A stretch of 64,000 nucleotides of DNA from Sphingorhabdus sp. Alg239-R122 (GTDB lineage Bacteria; Pseudomonadota; Alphaproteobacteria; Sphingomonadales; Sphingomonadaceae). Each line of letters begins with the position of its first letter. Within the stretch, counting starts at the first letter, position 1. Position numbers and translations under genes: made by a program. The stretch is taken from positions 36,342 through 100,341 of the forward strand of contig NZ_UNRC01000002.1 in assembly GCF_900537065.1 (NCBI RefSeq), written 5' to 3'. The notes under the pieces were generated by a model. That model had not been told where the DNA came from. It did not search any database and worked only from the letters and a program-made list of their open reading frames with translations. Of the stretch, positions 8,542-18,055 are shown piece by piece.

Positions 8542-9381
8542 ATGAGCGAAGAGCAAGATGAACTACAGGAAGCCAAGGAGCTGGTTGAGCAGGCCGATTA
8601 TGCCGTGCGGATATCGGGTCTTCGCAATGCGTTTGGCGACCAGGTGATTCATGACGATCTGTCACTGGATGTGCACAAAGGGGAAATCCTGGGTGTAGTC
8701 GGCGGATCCGGTACGGGCAAATCGGTCATGATGCGCTCGATTATCGGCCTGCAAAAACCGCAGGCGGGCACGATTGAAGTTTTTGGCACGCATGTGCTGG
8801 ACGAAGAAGTATCCGATGGTAGCGTGCGTTCTCGCTGGGGCATATTGTTTCAGGGCGGAGCGCTGTTTTCGACGCTTACCGTCGCTGAAAATGTGCAGGT
8901 TCCGCTCAAGGAATTCTATCCCGACATGGATGCCAAGCTGCTTGATGAGATTGCGCTTTACAAAATCGCTTTGAGCGGCCTTCCGCCCGAGGCTGCGGCC
9001 AAATACCCCTCTGAACTGTCGGGAGGCATGCGTAAGCGTGCCGGGCTGGCGCGCGCGCTGGCGCTCGACCCCGACCTGTTATTCCTTGATGAGCCTACAG
9101 CAGGCCTGGACCCGATTGGCGCGGCGGCATTTGATGAACTTACAAAAAAACTACAACAAACACTTGGCCTTACGGTATTCCTGATCACTCATGACCTCGA
9201 CACACTTTACGAGATTTGTGACCGTGTTGCAGTGCTCGCCGACCGGCAGGTGATTGCAGTGGGGACGATTGACGAGCTGCTGGCAACGGATCATCCGTGG
9301 ATACAGCAGTATTTCAATGGCCCGCGCGGGCGCGCTGCCATCGCATCGCAAAAGCGCAAGGAGGCGCGTGAAAATGCCTGA
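8542..9381 (+). CDS. mlaF: Mla-type ABC ATPase
   Basis: A 279-residue ABC ATPase that powers the MlaE permease. Walker A GGSGTGKS is at 54-61, LSGGM at 159-163, and Walker B with L-D-E-P-T-A-G at about 182-188, followed by the D-loop GLDP and the switch His in ITHDLDT. The N-terminal 20 residues are acidic. The start at 8542 is preferred over an in-frame one at 8482, which would overlap the end of mlaE by 47 bp. It is the second gene of the operon, 13 bp after mlaE. Confidence 0.92.
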   Translation: MSEEQDELQEAKELVEQADYAVRISGLRNAFGDQVIHDDLSLDVHKGEILGVVGGSGTGKSVMMRSIIGLQKPQAGTIEVFGTHVLDEEVSDGSVRSRWGILFQGGALFSTLTVAENVQVPLKEFYPDMDAKLLDEIALYKIALSGLPPEAAAKYPSELSGGMRKRAGLARALALDPDLLFLDEPTAGLDPIGAAAFDELTKKLQQTLGLTVFLITHDLDTLYEICDRVAVLADRQVIAVGTIDELLATDHPWIQQYFNGPRGRAAIASQKRKEARENA

Positions 9382-9398
9382 TTTCACTTGTAATGTTG

Positions 9399-9415
9399 GG
9401 CCTTGCCGCAAGGCC
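9399..9415 (+). other. intra-operon hairpin between mlaF and mlaD
   Basis: GGCCTTG-CCG-CAAGGCC forms a perfect 7-bp stem with a 3-nt loop in the 71-bp gap between mlaF and mlaD. No T-tract follows, so it is not a standard terminator. It could stabilise or process the operon mRNA. This is structural evidence only. Confidence 0.4.
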
Positions 9416-9452
9416 ATGGACAGATGTGGTTTGAAAGGGGCATAACGGCTTT

Positions 9453-10394
9453 ATGGAAACGCGTGCAAATCACATATGGGTAGGCGCAGTGACGCTGGCA
9501 TTGCTGGCCGCGCTGGCGCTGTTCATTGTCTGGATCGTCCAGTTTGGCAATTCGAGCCAGAAAGAATATGATATATTTTTCAAACAATCGGTGAGCGGCC
9601 TCGCCAAAGGGTCGGGCGTTTCCTATTCGGGGGTGCCGGCCGGGCAGGTGGAGGAAATCGCGCTATGGCAGAAAGACCCGCAGTTTGTCCGTGTACGCAT
9701 TGTGGTGGATGAAAGTATTCCGGTTCTGCAGGGGACAACCGCCACCATCCAGAATGTCAGCTTTACCGCGCCGCCTGTCATACAGCTGGAGGGTGCGATA
9801 CAGGGCGCACCCGAAATTGTCGAACTGGGTCCGGAAGGTGTGCCGGTCATTCCCACCAAGCCAGGCGCACTGGGTGAATTGCTGAACAGCGCACCGGTAT
9901 TGATTGAACGGTTGGCGACGCTCACTGAGCAGCTGACAAAAGTGCTTAATGATGACAATCAGGAAACAATCAGCGGGATGCTTAAGAATACCGAGCGATT
10001 GACCGGAAATCTCGCGAACCAGGCACCCGAAATCAGCCGCACCATGCAGCAGTTGCAGTTGACGCTTAAGAATGCAGACCAGACCTTGGCCGAATTCAGC
10101 AAGTTGTCCGGTTCGGCGCAAAACCTGCTGGACAATGAAGGCAGGCCATTGGCGGCGGATCTGCGCAAAACTTTGGACGCAGCTCAGAAAAGCGCAGCAG
10201 AGCTTAGCCAGACACTCGCCGAAACACGGCCCGTGATGCAGCAGGTGCGCACCACGACCTTGCCTGAAGCTGAAGCGCTGATGCGTGAGCTTCAGGAAAT
10301 GAGCAATTCGCTGACCGCCATTACAGAGCGGCTGGACCAGGAGGGGGCGGGGTCGCTGCTCGCGTCACCCAAATTGCCGGATTATGAACCATGA
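9453..10394 (+). CDS. mlaD: MlaD/MCE family lipid-binding protein
   Basis: A 313-residue protein with a membrane anchor at about 10-30, an MCE domain at about 38-118 (FKQSVSGLAKGSGVSYSGV is the typical strand-turn region), and a long helical C-terminus (about 140-300) rich in Leu, Gln and Thr repeats. MCE proteins form hexameric rings in the periplasm that bind the permease and carry phospholipid. E. coli MlaD is about 183 residues; this longer form, with its helical tail, is like the alphaproteobacterial and PqiB-like forms and may build a longer channel. Its stop overlaps the next gene's ATG (ATGA). Confidence 0.88.
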   Translation: METRANHIWVGAVTLALLAALALFIVWIVQFGNSSQKEYDIFFKQSVSGLAKGSGVSYSGVPAGQVEEIALWQKDPQFVRVRIVVDESIPVLQGTTATIQNVSFTAPPVIQLEGAIQGAPEIVELGPEGVPVIPTKPGALGELLNSAPVLIERLATLTEQLTKVLNDDNQETISGMLKNTERLTGNLANQAPEISRTMQQLQLTLKNADQTLAEFSKLSGSAQNLLDNEGRPLAADLRKTLDAAQKSAAELSQTLAETRPVMQQVRTTTLPEAEALMRELQEMSNSLTAITERLDQEGAGSLLASPKLPDYEP

Positions 10395-11005
10395 GCCATT
10401 CAGGTGGAAAACGCATGAGACAGATTTTCAAATCTTTGACCATTCCCGCACTGGCGGCGGTCACGCTGGCGGGCTGTGTCAGTTTTGGGAGCGAGCCGCC
10501 GCCATCGCTGCTGACACTTACGCCCGATAGTGAAATCGCGGCAGGCACATCGCGCAGTGGCCCTGTGGCCAGTGCGATCATCGTCGATATGCCGACTACA
10601 GAACGCAAGCTGGATAATTTGCGTGTGCCGGTGCAGATTGACGATAGTTCGATTGCCTATCTGAAAGAAGCGGTCTGGGTAGACCGGCCCAGCCGGCTGT
10701 TCCGCACATTATTGTCCGAAACCATTGCTGCGCGTTCGGGGCGACTGGTGCTCGACAAGGTGGAAATATCGGGACAGAGTTCCTCGCGCATTTCCGGCAC
10801 GCTGGTTGATTTCGGCTATGATGCACGCACGGCCCAGGCAGTGGTAGCGTTTGACGCGATCCGTCGCTCAGGCGCGGGCGAAGTTGAAAAACGGCGTTTC
10901 GAAGCACGCGAAAATGTGTCTGCGCCCGAAGCCGGTCCTGTTGGGACGGCGCTCAACCGTGCGGCCAACCGTGTTGCGGTGGAAATATCCGACTGGGTAG
11001 GCTGA
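10391..11005 (+). CDS. ABC-type transport auxiliary lipoprotein (PqiC-like)
   Basis: A 204-residue protein with a lipoprotein signal (lipobox LAGC, Cys29 from this start; Cys21 if the ATG at 10415 is used). The mature part matches the ABC-type transport auxiliary lipoprotein family (PqiC/YmbA type): the P-x-x-L-L-T-L start, the D-N-L-R-V-P-V segment near 75, and the A-x-W-V-D-R-P-S-R-L-F-R-T-L-L element near 95-108. These outer-membrane lipoproteins dock to MCE tunnels. It is translationally coupled to mlaD by ATGA, which fits a role as the outer-membrane end of this Mla/Pqi-like system. Confidence 0.82.
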   Translation: MSHSGGKRMRQIFKSLTIPALAAVTLAGCVSFGSEPPPSLLTLTPDSEIAAGTSRSGPVASAIIVDMPTTERKLDNLRVPVQIDDSSIAYLKEAVWVDRPSRLFRTLLSETIAARSGRLVLDKVEISGQSSSRISGTLVDFGYDARTAQAVVAFDAIRRSGAGEVEKRRFEARENVSAPEAGPVGTALNRAANRVAVEISDWVG

Positions 11006-11021
11006 TTTGGCCTGAACGGGC

Positions 11022-12080
11022 TTAGCTGCCCGCAAAACCTTCCGGTTTTGGCCAGTCTGTAGCGGTATAGGCCAGCACCTTGAAAAGCTCCCCCATTTCT
11101 TCGGGCGATGTCAGTCGGTGATGCGCTGCGTCCACTTCATCTGCTGCGTCTGGATGCTGGGTTTTCAGTGCGGCGGCGCGCTGATCGATACCGAGCGCGC
11201 GAAGCCATGCACCTTGTGTGGTTGGCCCCATTATGCGTGCGCTTTGTCCTTTGCCGGCCTGCGCAATCTCTTCAAAATTCACATGTGCGGTCAGGTCGAT
11301 CTGACCAGGGCGGGTAAATGGATCGATTTTTTCGTGTGCAGCCACCGCCTGCAAAGTGCTACCGCTCCGGGTTTCGGTATAGCCGTAATCGATAAACAGT
11401 GCGGCTCCCCCCTGCTGTTGCAATCGCCGCGCAATCTCTGCCGCAATGGCCATGGCCGCCGGGCAACTTTCCAATATGGTGCCAGGTTGTGACTGGGCGA
11501 ATTTTTTAGGGACTGCTCCATCCATTGGTCGCGCGCCCGGTAGCGGCATGAATTTTTGCCCATCGCGTGCCACCACCCGTTCGCGCCATCCCGAATGAGT
11601 GGCGATAATCTGGTGAATCGGGAGCGCGTCGAAAAACTCATTGGCGACGACCAGCAGTGGGCCATTATCGGGCAGATTCTCCATGCCATCATGGAAAACA
11701 GCCTGTGGATGGACATCTTTCTGTTTGGCGCGCAGTGCAGGGCTGGTTTCCACACAATGTATGTCAGGGACCAGCCCGAATTTCCGCATTGCCCGCAAGG
11801 CATCGCTGGCCAGTGTCCCGCGCCCGGGGCCAAATTCCACATAATGGCAATGTTCCGGCTTTCCGGCACGCAGCCATAGGTCCGCAAGCCAGAGCCCGAC
11901 GAGTTCACCGAACATCTGGCTGACTTCTGGCGCGGTGATGAAATCACCGTCCGCGCCCAGCGGATCGCCGGATGCATAATAATGGGCGTTCGATTCGGCC
12001 ATGTATTGCGCTACCGGAATTGGACCGGTTGCTTCAATTGTTCGCATCAGGCGCTGGGCAAGACCGCTGGGAGCGAGCAT
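11022..12080 (-). CDS. MidA/NDUFAF7-type SAM-dependent methyltransferase
   Basis: A 352-residue class I methyltransferase of the MidA (NDUFAF7, COG1565) family. The N-terminus has the family's G-P-I-P-V-A-Q-Y-M and Y-Y segments, then G-D-F-I-T-A-P-E-V-S-Q-M-F-G-E, then the SAM loop V-E-F-G-P-G-R-G at about 81-88. The mitochondrial homologue methylates an arginine of a complex I subunit; the bacterial role is less clear. The start at 12080 is chosen because its ATG shares one base with the lgt stop (TAATG). The frame extends further upstream inside lgt but shows no family similarity there. Confidence 0.87.
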   Translation of the reverse strand: MLAPSGLAQRLMRTIEATGPIPVAQYMAESNAHYYASGDPLGADGDFITAPEVSQMFGELVGLWLADLWLRAGKPEHCHYVEFGPGRGTLASDALRAMRKFGLVPDIHCVETSPALRAKQKDVHPQAVFHDGMENLPDNGPLLVVANEFFDALPIHQIIATHSGWRERVVARDGQKFMPLPGARPMDGAVPKKFAQSQPGTILESCPAAMAIAAEIARRLQQQGGAALFIDYGYTETRSGSTLQAVAAHEKIDPFTRPGQIDLTAHVNFEEIAQAGKGQSARIMGPTTQGAWLRALGIDQRAAALKTQHPDAADEVDAAHHRLTSPEEMGELFKVLAYTATDWPKPEGFAGS

Positions 12081-12940
12081 TATCCGGTGACCATATCCTT
12101 GCTGGCAGGTGTGCGGCGCAGCGCGGTGAAAACGAGCACAAGCCCGATCAGGATCATCGGAACAGTGAGCCACTGCCCCATGCTCAATCCCGTATTTTGT
12201 GCAAATTCGGTAAGGTGCGCATCAGGCTGGCGGAAATATTCGACGAAAAACCGGCTGAAGCCATAGATGAGTGCCGCCGTACCGAACAGCAGGCCCGGCT
12301 TATAGCGCGCGCCTGTTTTCCAGAACAGGAAAGCCATGATGGCAAACATCAGCAGGCCTTCAAGCCCCGCTTCGTAAAGCTGGCTGGGGTGGCGCGGCTG
12401 TGCACCGCCGCCAGTTGTGTCGAAAATAATCGCCCAAGGCACATCCGTGACACGGCCCCACAGCTCGCCATTGACGAAATTGGCAAGGCGGCCAAAGAAA
12501 AGCCCAAACGGGATCACGCAGGCAATATAGTCGCAGATGCGCAGGAAGCTAAGGCTGTTGCGCCGCGCCATGAACCATATGGCGAGGATCACACCCAATG
12601 TGCCGCCGTGCAGCGACATGCCGCCTTCCCATAGCTTGAGAATATCGACCGGATTTTGCAGAATTTCCGGTTGGTAGAAAAAGATATAGCCAAGCCTGCC
12701 GCCCACTATGATGCCAAGAGTCGCATAAAGTATGAAATCATCGGCGTGCCGCTGCGCCATGGGCGCGCCGGGCTGGGCAATCAGCTTGGTCAGATACCAG
12801 TAGCCGATGAGAATCCCGGCGAGATATGCCATGGAATACCATTTCAGGCTGAATCCACCGATTGTGAATATGTCAGGAGACAGTCCAAGGTCAGAAAATT
12901 GCGTAAATTCACCCGCGGATGACAATAATGTTAGTATCAA
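12080..12940 (-). CDS. lgt: prolipoprotein diacylglyceryl transferase
   Basis: A 286-residue polytopic inner-membrane enzyme that moves diacylglycerol from phosphatidylglycerol to the lipobox cysteine of prolipoproteins. It shows the family features: G-G-R-L-G-Y at 80-85, M-S-L-H-G-G at 108-113 and the Lgt signature [14 protein letters not shown] at 150-163. Length is normal. It is divergent from the acyl-CoA synthetase gene and is the first gene of a two-gene unit with the MidA-type methyltransferase. This window encodes several of its likely substrates (the lipoproteins at 2.4-2.8, 10.4, 30.9 and 32.6 kb). Confidence 0.95.
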   Translation of the reverse strand: MILTLLSSAGEFTQFSDLGLSPDIFTIGGFSLKWYSMAYLAGILIGYWYLTKLIAQPGAPMAQRHADDFILYATLGIIVGGRLGYIFFYQPEILQNPVDILKLWEGGMSLHGGTLGVILAIWFMARRNSLSFLRICDYIACVIPFGLFFGRLANFVNGELWGRVTDVPWAIIFDTTGGGAQPRHPSQLYEAGLEGLLMFAIMAFLFWKTGARYKPGLLFGTAALIYGFSRFFVEYFRQPDAHLTEFAQNTGLSMGQWLTVPMILIGLVLVFTALRRTPASKDMVTG

Positions 12941-13008
12941 CTCTTTTCTCCATAGGTTTTACTCTCCATAGTAGGGGAAAACGAGAAGACCAATAGGAGA
13001 GATAAAAT

Positions 13009-14712
13009 ATGCCGACAGAGCTCGATGTAATGCTGGACCAGGTTATGGATGCATTGACAGCCGAAGGCGCGCCGCTGACCACTGTTGATGTGGAGCGCGG
13101 CGGCGCGAAAATGCCGATGCTAGCGGCTGCACCCCCCGCACTGCCGCACTATTTCGCGCATTTCTGTCTCGGCGATAACAAGGACAAGGAATTTCTGGTT
13201 GATGGTGATTTACGCCTGACCTTTGGTGAGGTCTATATGGCGGCTGACCGGGTGGCCAAGGCACTGGCATCAGGCTGCGGTGTCGAAAAAGGGGATCGAA
13301 TCGGTATTGCTGCGCGTAATTCGGCAAACTGGATTGTTGCGCATATGGCGATTTTGATGGCGGGCGGCGTGTCGTCACTGCTCAACGGCTGGTGGCAGGG
13401 CGCGGAATTGGCCGCAGGTATTAACAGCGTTGGATGCAAACTGGTACTGGCGGACCCGCAGCGCGCGGCCCGGCTGGACGGTGAGGATATAGGCGGCGCG
13501 GAAATTATCCTGTTCGATCATGACTGCCAGCCCGATGAAGGGCTGAAAAATGTGCTGACGCGCGGGACTGCCGATGCTGCCCTGCCCGAAATTGGCCCTG
13601 ATGATCTGGCGACAATCCTGTTCACATCGGGATCAACCGGTCAGTCCAAGGGCGCCTATAGCGACCATCGCGGCGTTGTGCAGGGTGTGTTCAACTATAT
13701 TTCGCAGACGATGATGGCGCTGCAGCTGCTGACCATGAAAGGCGAAGCGCCGACAAGCCAGCCAGCGACATTGCTCAATGTACCGCTTTTCCATGTGACT
13801 GCTGAAATCCCTGTGTTGTTGCAAAGCATCGGCATTGGCCGCAAGCTGGTGCTGATGCCGAAATGGGATGCCGAAGAGGCAATGCGGCTTATCGAGAAGG
13901 AAAAAGTCACCTATTTTGTGGGCGTGCCCTTGATGAGTTTCGAAATGGCGACGCATCCCGATCGCGGTAAATATGACCTGACGACATGCACAGCCTTTGC
14001 CGCAGGCGGCGCACCGCGCCCTGTTGAGCATGTGAAGAAAATCAAAAAGGAAATGGATTGGGCCTTCCCGCTGCTGGGCTATGGCCTCACGGAAACCAAC
14101 GCTGTTGGCTGCGGTAATTTCAACGAAAACTATCTGGCTAAACCGAACAGCACGGGTACGGCTTCGCGGCCGCTGGTGGACCTTGCCATACTGGATGACG
14201 ACGGAAAGCCGCTGCCACAAGGTGAGGTGGGCGAAGTGTGCATCCGTTCGGTCTGTAATTTCCTGGGCTATTGGGAAAATGATGCGGCGACCAGGGAGGC
14301 GATCACCGACGACATGTATTTCCGCACCGGTGATCTCGGCTATCTCGATGCGGATGATTATCTTTATATTGTCGACCGCAAGAAGGATATCATCATCCGC
14401 GGCGGTGAGAATATTAGCTGTGTTGAGGTGGAAGCGGCGCTGTATGAACATCCTGAAGTATCAGAAGCGAGCGTGTTTGGTCTTCCTGATGAGCGTTTTG
14501 GCGAAGTGCCGGGCGCAGTATTCTATACCAAGAGCGGCGCGCAGGTAAGCGATGCGGACATGGCAGCTTTCCTGTCGGAAAAACTGGCGGCTTTCAAAGT
14601 GCCCTGCCGGTACTGGCAGACTGATAATCCGCTGCCAAAGCTGGGCACGGCGAAAATCGACAAGGTTGGCCTGCGCAAGAAATATCAGGCCGTCGCTGCG
14701 GCGGAAGGGTGA
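13009..14712 (+). CDS. class I acyl-CoA synthetase (AMP-forming)
   Basis: A 567-residue adenylate-forming enzyme. The P-loop ILFTSGSTGQSKGA is near residues 204-217, the A5 motif GYGLTETN near 357-364, the adenine/ribose motif F-R-T-G-D-L-G near 440, and the hinge V-D-R-K-K-D-I-I-I-R-G-G-E-N-I follows near 455-470, with the catalytic Lys in the C-terminal L-G-T-A-K-I-D-K. It should activate a carboxylic acid to its acyl-CoA; chain length cannot be read from sequence. AGGAGAG precedes the ATG. It lies 21 bp upstream of glnD, an association that looks incidental. Confidence 0.88.
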   Translation: MPTELDVMLDQVMDALTAEGAPLTTVDVERGGAKMPMLAAAPPALPHYFAHFCLGDNKDKEFLVDGDLRLTFGEVYMAADRVAKALASGCGVEKGDRIGIAARNSANWIVAHMAILMAGGVSSLLNGWWQGAELAAGINSVGCKLVLADPQRAARLDGEDIGGAEIILFDHDCQPDEGLKNVLTRGTADAALPEIGPDDLATILFTSGSTGQSKGAYSDHRGVVQGVFNYISQTMMALQLLTMKGEAPTSQPATLLNVPLFHVTAEIPVLLQSIGIGRKLVLMPKWDAEEAMRLIEKEKVTYFVGVPLMSFEMATHPDRGKYDLTTCTAFAAGGAPRPVEHVKKIKKEMDWAFPLLGYGLTETNAVGCGNFNENYLAKPNSTGTASRPLVDLAILDDDGKPLPQGEVGEVCIRSVCNFLGYWENDAATREAITDDMYFRTGDLGYLDADDYLYIVDRKKDIIIRGGENISCVEVEAALYEHPEVSEASVFGLPDERFGEVPGAVFYTKSGAQVSDADMAAFLSEKLAAFKVPCRYWQTDNPLPKLGTAKIDKVGLRKKYQAVAAAEG

Positions 14713-14733
14713 GCATAGGGACATGCCGGTCAT

Positions 14734-17496
14734 ATGATGAGGATTCCGCGTCAGCGCGACATTATTGACCGGCGCGCCCTATGGAGCGAAATACGAATGG
14801 CGGCGGATGCGGATGGCATGCAAAGCCGTCCCGTCGTGCTCGAAAAACTGCGCGCCGCACTTGAGCAAGGGCGCACGGAAATTGCCTCGCGGCTGATGGC
14901 GAAGCCGTCTGCTGGCTATGAATGCAACCGGGCGCAGGCTTTCCTGGTCGATCAGCTGGTACGCATCATTCATGACTATATCGTCAGATACCAGTATCCG
15001 CCCGGCAATCGCAGCGCCGCGCAGCGGCTCACTATTATGGCGGTGGGCGGATATGGCCGTGCTGAAATGGCACCACATAGTGATGTTGATATCGCGTTTC
15101 TGACACCGATGAAAAAGAAAAGCTGGCCCGAACAGGTGGTCGAGGCGATGCTTTATTTCCTTTGGGATCTGGGCCTGAAGGTCGGACATAGCAGCCGTTC
15201 GCTCGATGAAATGGTGCGCATGGCCAAAGCTGACGTAACCATTCGTACGGCGCTGCTTGAAGGGCGCTATGTCTGGGGCGATGAAGATATCTATGCCGAA
15301 GCAGCCGAGCGGTTCCAGAAGGAGGTGGTGAGCGGCACCGCCCGCGATTTCGTGGCCCAGAAGCTGGCCGAGCGCGATGCCCGCCACATGCGTATGGGCG
15401 ACAGCCGCTATGTTGTCGAACCCAATGTGAAGGACGGCAAAGGCGGGCTGCGTGATCTGCAGACACTCTACTGGATTGGCAAATATGTGCATGACGTCCG
15501 TGTGGCCGCGGATCTTGTTGAGGCTGGGTTACTCACAACCACTGAATATCGCGGCTTTCGCCGTGCTGAAAATTTCCTGCTCGCGGTGCGTAGCCATTTG
15601 CACATGATTACCGGCCGCGCTGAGGACCGCCTGACTTTTGATCTGCAGCGTGAGGTGGCGACACGCATGCAGTTTGCCGATCGTCCCGGCAAGTCGGCGG
15701 TCGAACGGTTCATGCAATATTATTTCCTGAATGCGAAAAAAGTGGGTGACCTGACCGGGGTTTTCCTGGCGCAGCTGGATGAGAAGTTTGCGGCGCGTGG
15801 CCGACGTTTCCTGCCCAGCATCACACGGCGGCCGCGCAAGCTGAAAGGGTTCAAACTTGATCGCGGACGTCTCAGCGTACCGGGCGATGATTTCTTTGCC
15901 AAGGAGCCGTTGCGGTTGATGCAGATGTTCCAGCTGGCCGACAGGTATGAACTGGAAATCCATCCGGCGGCAATGCGGTTGGCGGGGCGTGATGCCAAAT
16001 TGATTGATTCAGAACTGCGTAATGATGCAGAGGCAAACAAGATGTTCATGCATGTGCTGACCAGTCCGCGCGACCCTGAAATCGTGTTGCGCTGGATGAA
16101 CGAAGCGGGGATATTCGGGCGCTTTGTGCCTGATTTTGGCCGTGTAGTCGCGCAGATGCAGTTCGACATGTACCACCACTATACGGTCGATGAGCATACC
16201 ATTCGTGCCATTGGCCTGCTGTCAAAAATAGAAGCAGGCAGGCTGGAGGACGATCATCCACTCAGTCATGCAATCCTGAAGAAACTGGCATCGCGCCGGG
16301 TGCTTTATGTGGCCACATTGCTGCACGATATTGCCAAGGGCCGAAAGGGAGATCACAGTATATTGGGGGCGGAGGTGGCGATGAAACTTTGTCCACGCCT
16401 GGGTCTTAGCCAGGCAGAGACTGAGCTGGCCGCATGGCTGGTGCGCAACCATCTTTTGATGTCGGCGACCGCATTCAAGCGCGATCTTGCCGATTATAAG
16501 ACAATAGCCGATTTTGCAGCACAGGTGAAAAGTCCCGAACGGCTCAAACTGCTGCTTGTACTCACCATTGTTGACATCCGTGCTGTGGGGCCGGGTGTGT
16601 GGAACAGCTGGAAGCGGCAATTGCTGCGCACATTGTTTGAAGCGACCGAAGAAGTGCTGCGGCTGGGGCATAAGGAACATGGCCGCAAAGAGAAAATTGC
16701 TGCGAAAAAAGCTGATGTGGCGGCGATGACCGATCTGCCGAAAACTGTTTTTGCCAAACTGGCGCGGCAGCTGACAGACCCATACTGGATTGCTGAGCCG
16801 GAGGATATCATCGCGCGCAATATCCGGCACATGCGCGGGGTCGGCGATACCGAACTGTCGATTGAAGCCGAGTTTTACGAAGCGCGCGGCGCGACGCTGG
16901 TGACTGTCTATGCCGCCGATCATCCGGGTTTGTTTTACCGTATTGCTGGCGGCATCCACCTTGCCGGCGGCAATATTATCGATGCGCGCATTCACACCAC
17001 CAAAAGGGGCATGGCGCTCGACAATTTCCTGGTGCAGGACCCGCAAGGACGGCCCTTCAATGAAGCCGATCAGATAGAGCGGCTCAAAGTGGCAATTACT
17101 GATGCACTCGCCAATCGGCATCTGCTGGTCGAGAAACTGGATGCACGGCCGCTGGCGCATCCGCGCTCGGAAGCATTCCATATTTCCCCCATGGCGATCA
17201 TCGATAATGAGGCGTCCAACCGCTTCACGGTGATAGAGGTCAATGCCCATGATCGCCCCGCCTTGTTGAGCAGGTTGGCGCGCACTTTGTTTGACCTGAA
17301 ACTGATTGTGCACAGCGCGCATATTTCCACCTATGGCGAGCGTGCAGTCGATACCTTTTACGTCACCGATCTTCTGGGTGCGAAAATAGAAAGCAAGGCG
17401 CGGCTGAGAACACTGGAGAAAAAGTTGGTCGAGGCGGCCAGCGATCTGCCTGACGATCTTGCTGAAACCGCAGAAAAAATCCGCGAGACCGCCTAG
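14734..17496 (+). CDS. glnD: [protein-PII] uridylyltransferase / uridylyl-removing enzyme
   Basis: A 920-residue bifunctional nitrogen sensor. The nucleotidyltransferase motif GGYGRAEMAPHSDVD is at 105-119, the conserved V-K-D-G-K-G-G-L-R-D-L element at 232-242, an HD hydrolase domain with H481-H482 and H531-D532, and two C-terminal ACT domains (about 720-790 and 830-910) that bind glutamine. It uridylylates PII when glutamine is low and reverses this when glutamine is high. Length is normal. Sigma-54 (rpoN) is encoded 9 kb away. The Ile-Ile-Asp-Arg-Arg-Ala start is usual for alphaproteobacterial GlnD. Confidence 0.95.
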   Translation: MMRIPRQRDIIDRRALWSEIRMAADADGMQSRPVVLEKLRAALEQGRTEIASRLMAKPSAGYECNRAQAFLVDQLVRIIHDYIVRYQYPPGNRSAAQRLTIMAVGGYGRAEMAPHSDVDIAFLTPMKKKSWPEQVVEAMLYFLWDLGLKVGHSSRSLDEMVRMAKADVTIRTALLEGRYVWGDEDIYAEAAERFQKEVVSGTARDFVAQKLAERDARHMRMGDSRYVVEPNVKDGKGGLRDLQTLYWIGKYVHDVRVAADLVEAGLLTTTEYRGFRRAENFLLAVRSHLHMITGRAEDRLTFDLQREVATRMQFADRPGKSAVERFMQYYFLNAKKVGDLTGVFLAQLDEKFAARGRRFLPSITRRPRKLKGFKLDRGRLSVPGDDFFAKEPLRLMQMFQLADRYELEIHPAAMRLAGRDAKLIDSELRNDAEANKMFMHVLTSPRDPEIVLRWMNEAGIFGRFVPDFGRVVAQMQFDMYHHYTVDEHTIRAIGLLSKIEAGRLEDDHPLSHAILKKLASRRVLYVATLLHDIAKGRKGDHSILGAEVAMKLCPRLGLSQAETELAAWLVRNHLLMSATAFKRDLADYKTIADFAAQVKSPERLKLLLVLTIVDIRAVGPGVWNSWKRQLLRTLFEATEEVLRLGHKEHGRKEKIAAKKADVAAMTDLPKTVFAKLARQLTDPYWIAEPEDIIARNIRHMRGVGDTELSIEAEFYEARGATLVTVYAADHPGLFYRIAGGIHLAGGNIIDARIHTTKRGMALDNFLVQDPQGRPFNEADQIERLKVAITDALANRHLLVEKLDARPLAHPRSEAFHISPMAIIDNEASNRFTVIEVNAHDRPALLSRLARTLFDLKLIVHSAHISTYGERAVDTFYVTDLLGAKIESKARLRTLEKKLVEAASDLPDDLAETAEKIRETA

Positions 17497-17506
17497 ATAA
17501 TTTCCC

Positions 17507-18055
17507 CTAGCTAATTTTCATCGCCATGCCCGGCTCCAATGCTGGCAATATCCGCATCATATCGTCGCGCGATATCGCTACGCAGCCTTCGGTTGTACGC
17601 TCTTGTGGCGGCTTTTCCTCATTCCACAGATGAAAGAATATCGCGCTGCCCATGCCCGGCACGGGCGGCGACATATTATGATCCAGCACTATGATGATGT
17701 CATACAGCATATCGCCGCGCTGCAGGGTTTCCGCGCTGAAAGCATGGGGCAGCCGCACGGGCCGGTTATAGGCTGCATCTTCCGGTGCATCGGACCAGCC
17801 ATCGCTGGGCAATATCCAGCGCCAGGGCAGTGTAATGCCCTGCGGCGGTGCACTGCGTCCATGCCGGAACATTGCGGCGCGTATTGGCCAGCTTCCCAGC
17901 GGCGTGCAGCCATCGCCTTCCTGTTTGGCATTCGCCATACATGTGCCGCCGCGCCCTATGGCGCATGGTACAGCGAGGTCGCCGAGTGATAGCATGCCTG
18001 CGGCCGTATCCACTTTCACAATACCCTCTGGCACGATACTGCCTGCCGCATTCAT
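17507..18055 (-). CDS. L,D-transpeptidase (YkuD) family protein
   Basis: A 182-residue protein with the YkuD catalytic loop: His142 (F-F-H-L-W) and Cys158 in T-T-E-G-C-V-A-I. The N-terminal part shows the fold's G-x-G-G-x-C, T-P-L-G-S-W-P-I start. The family forms or swaps L,D-crosslinks in peptidoglycan or attaches proteins to it. No signal peptide is visible, which is odd for a periplasmic enzyme but common in the YkuD/ErfK-like set of this group. Its ATG overlaps the ribA stop (ATGA), giving a coupled xthA-ribA-ldt unit. Confidence 0.8.
   Translation of the reverse strand: MNAAGSIVPEGIVKVDTAAGMLSLGDLAVPCAIGRGGTCMANAKQEGDGCTPLGSWPIRAAMFRHGRSAPPQGITLPWRWILPSDGWSDAPEDAAYNRPVRLPHAFSAETLQRGDMLYDIIIVLDHNMSPPVPGMGSAIFFHLWNEEKPPQERTTEGCVAISRDDMMRILPALEPGMAMKIS

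Noticed and set aside
11031-11056. GC/A-T hairpin between the Mla lipoprotein and MidA-type genes
   Set aside because: CAAAACC/GGTTTTG lies in the last codons of the methyltransferase gene and has no clear T-tract, so I do not call it a terminator.
13633-14451. 272-codon open frame antisense to the acyl-CoA synthetase
   Set aside because: Same reasoning: the plus-strand enzyme has all its motifs, and the antisense frame has none.
16222-17322. 366-codon open frame antisense to glnD
   Set aside because: Fully covered by the well-supported GlnD frame; no motif or ribosome-binding site of its own.
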